From contig JAGQUL010000172.1 of the NCBI GenBank assembly GCA_020438525.1, forward strand, positions 1 through 5,758: a DNA stretch of 5,758 bases, given 5' to 3'. Below, piece after piece: positions 1 through 4,907 of the stretch. Within the stretch, counting starts at the first letter, position 1, and every line of letters begins with the position of its first letter. The position numbers and the translations under genes are program-made. This DNA comes from Thermoleophilia bacterium (GTDB taxonomy: Bacteria > Actinomycetota > Thermoleophilia > Gaiellales > SKUG01). Under the pieces are notes generated by a model. The model worked only from the letters and a program-made list of their open reading frames with translations. It did not search any database and was not told the origin of the DNA.

Positions 1-319
1 TGCGGTTGTCGGTGAGGCACTCCACCATCACCGCCACGCCGTCGGGGCCGTACCCCTCGTACAGCACGTTCTCGTAGTTCTCGCCCTCCATCGTGCCGGC
101 GCCCTTGGCGATCGCGCGCTCGATGTTGTCCTTGGGCATCGACTGGTCCTTGGCGGCCTGGATCGCCTGTGCCAGCGTCGCGTTCGCCTCGGGGTCGGGG
201 CCGCCCATCTTCGCGGCGACCGTGATCGCGCGCGACAGCTTGCTGAAGAGGATCCCGCGCTTCTTGTCCTGTGCACCCTTGCGGTGCTTGATGTTCGCCC
301 ACTTGGAATGGCCGGCCAT
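1..319 (-). CDS. yebC: YebC/PmpR-family protein, N-terminal part (runs off the left edge)
   Basis: The first 106 residues are visible and the rest of the gene (family length about 240-250) lies outside the window. The protein opens with the family hallmark [15 protein letters not shown], followed by a lysine-rich stretch, then [18 protein letters not shown] and [10 protein letters not shown], ending at VECLTDNR. YebC proteins are cytoplasmic, three-domain proteins long described as DNA-binding transcriptional regulators; more recent work links members to relieving ribosome stalling at proline-rich stretches. The ATG at 319 is fixed by the conserved N-terminus and by a GGAGGA Shine-Dalgarno at 331-336, 11 nt upstream. 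The gene follows pdxT after a 96-nt gap on the same strand, an order common in actinobacteria, so co-transcription is likely. No lesion is seen in the visible part. Identification is very secure; the exact cellular role is family inference. Confidence 0.96.
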   Translation of the reverse strand, partial: MAGHSKWANIKHRKGAQDKKRGILFSKLSRAITVAAKMGGPDPEANATLAQAIQAAKDQSMPKDNIERAIAKGAGTMEGENYENVLYEGYGPDGVAVMVECLTDNR

Positions 320-415
320 GCTCGGTGCTCTCCTCCGTCTCGAATGCTGCGTCGCGAACCGCGCTCCGCGCGAGGATACCCGACCGTTCGCAGTCCAATC
401 CGGCGACGTGCCTGC

Positions 416-1060
416 TCAGCGGCGTGCCGGCGACGTGGCATGCGCGTCGACCATCGCCGCGAACGTGCGGTGCAGCGCCCGATCAGCAGTCAGCTCGGGG
501 TGGAACGCCGCCGCGAGCAGGTGGCCCTGGCGCACCGCGACCGGCTCGCCGTCCGCACCACCGCCCGCGATGCGCGCAACCACCTCCACCGCGTCCCCCA
601 GCCGGGTGATCCGCGGCGCCCGGATGAAGATCGACGACGACGTGCTGCCGTCCTCGTAAGCCACAGCGACTTCCGCGCTGTGGACCTGTCGCCCCCAGCC
701 GTTGCGCTCCACGTCCACGTCGAGCAGCCCCAGGCATGGCGGTGCACCGTCGGGCTCGGTGTCGGCCAGCACGATCATTCCGGCGCACGTGCCGAACGCG
801 GGCATGCCCTGCTCGATGCGCGCGCGCAGCGGCTCGAGCAGCCCGCATCTGTCGAGCGCCTTGCGGATCGCGGTGCTCTCCCCCCCCGGGATCACGATCC
901 CGCTGCAGCGGTCGAGCTGCTTCGTCGTCCGGACCTCGATCGCCGGTGCGCCCACGTCGCCGAGCGCGCGGATGTGTTCGGCGAATGCGCCCTGCATGGC
1001 GAGCACGCCGATGGCAGGCAACGCGGTGGTGGTAGTGGCATGGTCGATCCCGTCGGACAT
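416..1060 (-). CDS. pdxT: PLP synthase glutaminase subunit PdxT
   Basis: This 214-residue protein is the class I glutamine amidotransferase subunit of the DXP-independent vitamin B6 pathway. It hydrolyses glutamine and passes ammonia to PdxS, which makes pyridoxal 5'-phosphate in the cytoplasm. Visible motifs are GVLAMQGAFAEH (18-29), the oxyanion region PGGEST (58-63), the nucleophile in GTCAGMI (Cys92), the segment RNGWGRQ (119-125) and the catalytic pair in FHPELT (His187, Glu189). The triad is complete. The segment after GRQ reads VHSAE where many homologues have VDSFE, a modest deviation. About 13 residues precede the usual family start. The ATG at 1060 is the only convenient in-frame start but has no good Shine-Dalgarno; a GAGG lies 17 nt away at the stop of the preceding gene, so translation may be coupled. 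It normally sits beside pdxS, but here four genes intervene. Confidence 0.97.
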   Translation of the reverse strand: MSDGIDHATTTTALPAIGVLAMQGAFAEHIRALGDVGAPAIEVRTTKQLDRCSGIVIPGGESTAIRKALDRCGLLEPLRARIEQGMPAFGTCAGMIVLADTEPDGAPPCLGLLDVDVERNGWGRQVHSAEVAVAYEDGSTSSSIFIRAPRITRLGDAVEVVARIAGGGADGEPVAVRQGHLLAAAFHPELTADRALHRTFAAMVDAHATSPARR

Positions 1061-1079
1061 GCCGGGATCGTATCGCGCC

Positions 1080-2102
1080 TCACATCAGGAACGGCTGGGC
1101 GCGGCGCCCCTCCGGGTTGTAGCCGCCCTCGCGCGAGCTGACGAGCAGCCTGAACACGTCGTCGTAGGTCGCGCGATCGTTGGCGCCGTTGGCGGCTACC
1201 GCCACCGCGCCCGCCATCCGTGTCGGGTCGAGCTGCCCGAGCTCGCGCATCAGCTGGCCCTGCAGCACGTACGCACGCGCCTCGCGCGCGATCGAGGATT
1301 CCCACGTCGCCTGCCCGACCACCTGCGCGGTCGGCTGACCGCTCGGTGCGAGCTGCTTCAGTCGGCCCTGCGTCCAGCCGTTGCCGAGCCCTTCGATGTC
1401 GTCGAGCGCGTGCACGAGCTCATGCCCGATCACGAGCGCCGCGCGGTCGGGCTTCTGCTGCAGCCAGGTTCGCCGGACGTACATCGTGTCGCTGGCGGTG
1501 TCGTAGAACGCCGCGGCGCCCTGCTGGCCCATCGCGTCGAACTGCGCGTCGTCGAGCACCTGCGCGCGCAGGCCGTGAGCCTCCACACGCGAGAGGATCG
1601 AGCTGCCGGTGGCGCTGGTGCGAAGGTAGTCGAGCGCGCCGTTCAGCAGCTGTGCGTCCGCCGCGGTCGCTGCGACGATGCCGCTGGTCGGCGAGCCGGG
1701 TGCGCGTGGCGGCGGATCGAGCTGCGTCGCACCGGTGGTGCTGCGACCCGCCACGATCGTGCCGGGCACCGTCGCGCCGCCGCTGCCGGGGCCGGTTGCG
1801 GTGCTCGCGGAGGCTGCAACGCTCGGCGCCACGGGTGCCTGCACGGGAGTCTGCGTGGTGGCAGTGCCGCCAAGTCCGGCCGCGAGCGATGCGACCGCGG
1901 CCTCGAGCTTTGCGGTCGCGTCGGCGAGCTCCTCGATCACGGTCGGGGGCTCGTAGGTCGTCGCGTCAGTGATCATGCGGTCACCGCCGTTCGCTTGGCT
2001 TGCCGGCTGCTGCTGCGGGCACGGAACGTTCGGAGCCGGCCCTGAGCTGGGCGACGACGATTCCGGGCCCTGCGGAATGGAACCGGAACCGCAACACTCC
2101 AT
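1080..2102 (-). CDS. Putative HExxH zinc metallopeptidase, paralogue A
   Basis: This 340-residue protein belongs to a three-member tandem family; I do not recognise a named gene. Residues 1-147 are rich in Ala, Pro, Thr, Gly and Ser and look disordered, except for a possible helix at about 54-78. Cysteines occur at 3, 4 and 28. The C-terminal domain (about 148-340) carries FYD at 199-201, Asp205, the Arg pair 210-211, the zinc motif HELVH at 227-231 with Asp234, and Glu274 in REARA as a likely third zinc ligand, 43 residues after HExxH. A YN pair lies at 328-329. It has no signal peptide or membrane segment. The ATG at 2102 is backed by a GAGGT Shine-Dalgarno 8 nt upstream and by an N-terminus resembling paralogue C; ATG 1976 (residue 43) is the alternative. 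It ends 19 nt before pdxT. The peptidase call is motif-based; substrate and location are unknown. Confidence 0.85.
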   Translation of the reverse strand: MECCGSGSIPQGPESSSPSSGPAPNVPCPQQQPASQANGGDRMITDATTYEPPTVIEELADATAKLEAAVASLAAGLGGTATTQTPVQAPVAPSVAASASTATGPGSGGATVPGTIVAGRSTTGATQLDPPPRAPGSPTSGIVAATAADAQLLNGALDYLRTSATGSSILSRVEAHGLRAQVLDDAQFDAMGQQGAAAFYDTASDTMYVRRTWLQQKPDRAALVIGHELVHALDDIEGLGNGWTQGRLKQLAPSGQPTAQVVGQATWESSIAREARAYVLQGQLMRELGQLDPTRMAGAVAVAANGANDRATYDDVFRLLVSSREGGYNPEGRRAQPFLM

Positions 2103-2132
2103 GATGAAGAACCTCGATCCGTGCTGCGGCGA

Positions 2133-2154
2133 TCACCAGCTGCTGCAGCGGTGA
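2133..2154 (-). promoter_or_regulatory. Hairpin in the leader of paralogue A
   Basis: TCACC (2133-2137) plus GCTG (2139-2142) pair with CAGC (2146-2149) plus GGTGA (2150-2154). This is a nine-pair stem with one bulged base (2138) and a 3-nt loop. It lies 17 nt upstream of the GAGGT Shine-Dalgarno (2111-2115) of gene A. No T-run follows, so it is more likely a leader structure than a terminator. Confidence 0.42.
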
Positions 2155-2171
2155 CGCACCCCTCCTCGACC

Positions 2172-2200
2172 AGTTGACCACGGATGCGTCCGCGTGCCAA
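2172..2200 (-). promoter_or_regulatory. Possible promoter ahead of paralogue A
   Basis: TTGGCA (2200-2195 on the minus strand, five of six to the -35 consensus) is followed after 17 nt by TCAACT (2177-2172, three of six to the -10 consensus), about 70 nt from the ATG of A. It parallels the elements ahead of B and C. The evidence is weak on its own. Confidence 0.2.
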
Positions 2201-2220
2201 CCCGCACCGTTCGTGTGGCA

Positions 2221-3372
2221 TCAGACGAACCGGACCTGTGCCGCGCGGTGCTGCTCGTTGTAGCTGGACCGGAGCAGGCGTGCCCACACGGCCTCGTAGG
2301 TCTGCGGGTCGTTGCCGCCGGCGATCGCCGTGGCGGTCGGGTCCTCGTCGCCGACGCTCACGCCGAGGTCGCGCGCGACCGATCCTGCGAACACGAACGC
2401 TCGCGTCTCCTTCACCATCATCAGCTCGAACAGGCCCTGGTCGCGCGCCTCGATGCCGGGCTGGGTCCCGAGCCCGCCTGCTGCGATCACGTTGTTGGTG
2501 ATCTCCTGGATCATCTGGTTGCCCACGCCGCCCACGTCGTCGAGCAGGTGCGTGCCCTCGTGCGCGAGCGCGACCGCCGCGAAGTTGCGGTGCTGCTCGT
2601 CGGCCAGCTCGCTGCGACGCAGGAACATGGTGTCGAGCTTCGGGTCGTAGAACGCGTGTGCGTCGCCGTGCCCCATCGCGCTGAACTCGTCGTCGCTGAC
2701 CACGTTGATCTTCGCGCCGACCGCGAGCAGCCGGTCGACCAGCTGTGCGCCCGACGGCGACGTGCGCAGCGTGTTGAGCGTCTGTTCCACCAGCTGTGCG
2801 TCGGATGCCTGTGCACCCGGTGCGAGCCGCGTCAGCGGCTGTGCGCCGGCGGTCGCGGTGGCCGCCCCGGCGGTGCCCGTCGCGGGAGCGCCTGCGGGAC
2901 CGGTCGGTACCGGTGTGCCGCCGCCGATCGTGGATGCCCCCATCATGCCCGCGGTCGTCGCTGCGGGTGGGCCGAGCAGCGTCGGTGATGCGGTGACCGT
3001 CGGCGGGGTGTATGCCGCCATGCTCGGCACGTTGAACGAGCCGAATCCGTCGTCGCCGCCGATCATGCGGATCTCGGTCGGGCCGTTCGGCTGGGTCGCT
3101 GCGAGGAGCGGGCCGACCGTGCCGCTGGCCAGCAGTGCGCCGTTGAGCGCGCCGGCGCCCGTGGAGGCCGCGGAGTATCCGGTTGCGGGAACCGATGCGG
3201 TGCCTGCCGCGCCGCCGCCACCCGACACCGGGATCATTCCGGTGTTCATCGGCGAGCTCGCTGCCGGCGTGAACGACATCGTGTTGCCGCCAGCCGAGAT
3301 GGCCGGTGGCACGTAGGCGGTCGCCATCGCTCCGGGCACGCTGAAAGCCGTTGCCTGCGGCGCTGAAGTCAC
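2221..3372 (-). CDS. Putative HExxH zinc metallopeptidase, paralogue B
   Basis: This 383-residue protein is the longest of the three paralogues, through an N-terminal region of about 188 residues dominated by Ala, Gly, Pro, Thr, Ser and Met that looks disordered. It has no cysteine, unlike A and C. The C-terminal domain (about 189-383) opens with DAQL and contains FYD at 241-243, Asp247, the Arg pair 252-253, the zinc motif HEGTH at 271-275 with Asp278, the shared GVG at 282-284, and Glu322 in KETRA as a candidate third ligand 47 residues after HExxH. A YN pair (371-372) precedes the end. The start is a GTG at 3372, chosen because GAGGGG lies 3 nt upstream and AAGGA 10 nt upstream; an internal ATG at 3327 (residue 16) is possible. 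No signal peptide or membrane helix is seen. It lies 118 nt before gene A and 99 nt after gene C. Enzymatic function is inferred from motifs only. Confidence 0.84.
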   Translation of the reverse strand: MTSAPQATAFSVPGAMATAYVPPAISAGGNTMSFTPAASSPMNTGMIPVSGGGGAAGTASVPATGYSAASTGAGALNGALLASGTVGPLLAATQPNGPTEIRMIGGDDGFGSFNVPSMAAYTPPTVTASPTLLGPPAATTAGMMGASTIGGGTPVPTGPAGAPATGTAGAATATAGAQPLTRLAPGAQASDAQLVEQTLNTLRTSPSGAQLVDRLLAVGAKINVVSDDEFSAMGHGDAHAFYDPKLDTMFLRRSELADEQHRNFAAVALAHEGTHLLDDVGGVGNQMIQEITNNVIAAGGLGTQPGIEARDQGLFELMMVKETRAFVFAGSVARDLGVSVGDEDPTATAIAGGNDPQTYEAVWARLLRSSYNEQHRAAQVRFV

Positions 3373-3391
3373 TGTCCCCTCGTCCTTCCCC

Positions 3392-3430
3392 TGCGGCGCA
3401 CACGCTCTTCGGCGTACGCGTAGTGCCGCA
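3392..3430 (-). promoter_or_regulatory. Possible hairpin in the leader of paralogue B
   Basis: TGCGGC (3392-3397) pairs with GCCGCA (3425-3430), and the stem can extend by AC/GT across a 2-nt bulge. An inner ACGC/GCGT pair (3402-3405 with 3412-3415) closes a 6-nt loop. It sits in the same relative place as the hairpins ahead of A and C, but is less perfect and could be chance in such GC-rich sequence. Confidence 0.25.
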
Positions 3431-3435
3431 CCTCC

Positions 3436-3464
3436 AGTGAACGACGAGCGGGCGGGATCGTCAA
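3436..3464 (-). promoter_or_regulatory. Possible promoter ahead of paralogue B
   Basis: TTGACG (3464-3459 on the minus strand) is followed after 17 nt by TTCACT (3441-3436), a three-of-six match to the -10 consensus. The same -35-like hexamer and spacing occur ahead of C. The -10-like hexamer is 64 nt from the GTG of B. It lies just past the stop of C. This is pattern-based only. Confidence 0.25.
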
Positions 3465-3471
3465 GCGCCGG

Positions 3472-4356
3472 CTAGGTGAGCACGATCGGCGGGACCTGCA
3501 TGCCGGCCGGGTTGTAGCCCTTCGACGCCATCAGGGTCTGCCACACCTGCTCGTAGCTGCCGCCGGCGGCGGCCACGAGCGCGGGATCGCCGTCCTGCAT
3601 CGCCCAGGCGACGCCCTTGTCGGCTGCGGTCTCGCCGGAACGACCATGCACGCCGAGCTCGGCGCGAACTCGGCCCTCGACGATGTGGGCCCGAGCCTCG
3701 ATCGCGAGCGTGTACTGCAGCGTCGCCTGGGGTGTGGCAACGTGGGTCGCTGCGTATCGCTGACCGATGCCCGCCTTGAAGTCGGCGGCATGTGTCAGCT
3801 CGTGCACCATCGTCATCGCCGCATCGACGTCGCCCCCGGCGACGTTCTCGAGCCGCGACCGGCGCAGGAACAGCTTGTCCTGCTTCGGGTCGTACCAGCC
3901 GGCAGCGTCGCTCTTGCCCTGTGCGGCAAACTCGTCGTCGCTCAGCACCTCGAGCCCGGTTCCCTTGCCACGGATCTGGTCGACGACCTGTCGCGCCGTG
4001 GGCGATGCCTTGAGCACGTTCAGGGAACGCTGCAGCAGCTGGGTGTCATGCGCCTGCTGCGTCGTCGTGGCGGGAGCTGGCGCGGCGGGTGTGGCCGGGG
4101 CGGCGGCCGCGCCGATGCCTGCGGTCTGCTGCAGCGCAGCGAGCAGGCCGCTCACCTGCTGCGCGAGTGTGGCTGCGGTGCTCGGCGCCGGCGAGAACGC
4201 TGTCGTGGTGCCTGCCGCCGTGCTCGTCAGTGGCGCGGAAACACTGCCGACCTGTCCGATCTGGGTCGGGGCGAGCGGCACCGTGAACTGCTGAACGGCC
4301 GTATACGGCGCGGCGGCGGCACTCGCTGGTCCTGCGGTCGACCCGCAACCACACAT
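3472..4356 (-). CDS. Putative HExxH zinc metallopeptidase, paralogue C
   Basis: This 294-residue protein is the shortest and first-transcribed of the three paralogues. It begins MCGCGS, so cysteines sit at 2 and 4, followed by an Ala/Thr/Pro-rich region to about residue 103 with one helix-prone stretch (about 61-79). The catalytic-type domain (about 104-294) has WYD at 154-156, Asp160, the Arg pair 165-166, the zinc motif HELTH at 185-189 with Asp192 and GIG at 196-198, and Glu220 in IEARA, 31 residues after HExxH. YN at 281-282 is shared with A and B. The ATG at 4356 has AGGGGG 7 nt upstream. The leader holds a perfect 8-bp hairpin and a promoter-like pair of hexamers. Codons ending in A or T (TGT, GGT, AGT, TAT, GTT) are more frequent near its start than in pdxS. 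There is no Sec signal or membrane segment. Function beyond a probable zinc hydrolase is unknown. Confidence 0.86.
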   Translation of the reverse strand: MCGCGSTAGPASAAAAPYTAVQQFTVPLAPTQIGQVGSVSAPLTSTAAGTTTAFSPAPSTAATLAQQVSGLLAALQQTAGIGAAAAPATPAAPAPATTTQQAHDTQLLQRSLNVLKASPTARQVVDQIRGKGTGLEVLSDDEFAAQGKSDAAGWYDPKQDKLFLRRSRLENVAGGDVDAAMTMVHELTHAADFKAGIGQRYAATHVATPQATLQYTLAIEARAHIVEGRVRAELGVHGRSGETAADKGVAWAMQDGDPALVAAAGGSYEQVWQTLMASKGYNPAGMQVPPIVLT

Positions 4357-4380
4357 TCCGTTTCCCCCTGGAGGCGTCCG

Positions 4381-4403
4381 GCCGTGCAGGTCCAGTGCAC
4401 GGC
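4381..4403 (-). promoter_or_regulatory. Perfect 8-bp hairpin in the leader of paralogue C
   Basis: GCCGTGCA (4381-4388) and TGCACGGC (4396-4403) are exact inverted repeats around a 7-nt loop, giving a strong GC-rich stem in the transcript. It lies between the promoter-like hexamers and the AGGGGG Shine-Dalgarno (4364-4369). No T-run follows, so a classical intrinsic terminator is unlikely. A 5'-UTR stabiliser, attenuator or protein-binding site is more plausible; the inverted repeat could also be a DNA operator. Confidence 0.5.
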
Positions 4404-4413
4404 AACCCCTCCG

Positions 4414-4442
4414 AGGATGCGACGGTCAGCTGTGGGCGTCAA
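4414..4442 (-). promoter_or_regulatory. Possible promoter ahead of paralogue C
   Basis: On the minus strand TTGACG (4442-4437) matches the -35 consensus at five of six bases. It is followed after 17 nt by CATCCT (4419-4414), which matches the -10 consensus at only three of six. It lies in the 143-nt gap after the small membrane protein gene, 58 nt upstream of the ATG of C. The weak -10 keeps confidence low. Confidence 0.28.
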
Positions 4443-4499
4443 CGAATCGTCCGGGCCATTCGCCGGCCGGAATCGGTGGAACGACCGCAGCGTATGGGG

Positions 4500-4826
4500 T
4501 CAGTCGGCGATCGCCTTGGCGACGTGATAGGTGATGCCGCCGGCGAGACCCACGGATGCACAGAAGAGTGCGGCATAGCCGGTCGCCGCATCAGGACGCC
4601 AGCCGGTTGAACCCAATGCAGTCAGCAGGCCCGCACCCACCGCCGCGCCGCCGATGGTGGTGATCGCGGTTCCCTTGATCATCTCGCCGACGTCGAATCC
4701 GGCGAGCCCATCGTGCTTGGGCGTCGGAGAATCCGCATAGGCCGTCGCCGGACCGGCGAACACGCCGCCAACGACACCCGTCGCAACGCCGAGCGCCGCC
4801 ATTTGTAGGCCGAATCTCACGTCCAT
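4500..4826 (-). CDS. Small glycine-rich membrane protein, unknown function
   Basis: This 108-residue protein has three hydrophobic segments at about 5-31, 52-71 and 83-103. The first contains glycines at 13, 17, 21 and 25, a four-step GxxxG zipper that favours tight helix packing; shorter GxxxG pairs recur at 60/64 and 93/97. An AYA-D sequence at 29-32 could be a signal-peptidase I site, so the first segment may be either a signal peptide or a retained helix. The short region from 32 to 51 is polar. ATG 4826 is preferred because GGAG lies 6 nt upstream; ATG 4838, four codons earlier, abuts an AGGGGG with no spacing and is the alternative. The gene lies 81 nt after pdxS and 143 nt before paralogue C. 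Codons such as AGA, CTA, CAA and TCT are unlike pdxS and suggest accessory origin. No family is recognised; a role linked to the peptidases is inferred from position only. Confidence 0.72.
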   Translation of the reverse strand: MDVRFGLQMAALGVATGVVGGVFAGPATAYADSPTPKHDGLAGFDVGEMIKGTAITTIGGAAVGAGLLTALGSTGWRPDAATGYAALFCASVGLAGGITYHVAKAIAD

Positions 4827-4907
4827 GTCCCGCTCCATCCCCCTGGCATCGACCCGAATCCGATGCTCATCCGAGTTATCGGGGCAGACAGTTCGCTTGT
4901 TTCGGAC

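Noticed and set aside
320..415. Possible structure or promoter between pdxT and yebC
   Set aside because: Only 4-5 bp GC pairings and no convincing hexamers were found. Apart from the yebC Shine-Dalgarno nothing stands out.
284..1141. Plus-strand open frame over pdxT
   Set aside because: It is a shadow of the pdxT gene, with low-complexity composition and no motif.
702..2045. Long plus-strand open frame (447 codons) opposite pdxT and gene A
   Set aside because: It is antisense to two well-supported genes, its translation is Arg/Ala-rich with no recognisable domain, and long antisense frames are expected in very GC-rich DNA.
1973..3403. Minus-strand open frame of 476 codons overlapping gene B in another frame
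   Set aside because: Its product is dominated by Arg, Gly and Asp repeats typical of an out-of-frame reading. The B frame is confirmed by homology to A and C.
3412..3422. Overlapping 8-bp palindromes GCGTACGC and TACGCGTA ahead of gene B
   Set aside because: They are too short and too likely by chance in this base composition to be called an operator without comparison to other genomes.
1080..4838. Mobile element carrying the inserted block
   Set aside because: No transposase, integrase, tRNA attachment site, terminal inverted repeat or target duplication was seen at either border.
4846..4866. GCATCG/CGATGC inverted repeat in the gap after pdxS, considered as a terminator
   Set aside because: The stem is only 6 bp with a 9-nt loop and no T-run follows. 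It sits against the Shine-Dalgarno of the next gene and does not look like an intrinsic terminator.
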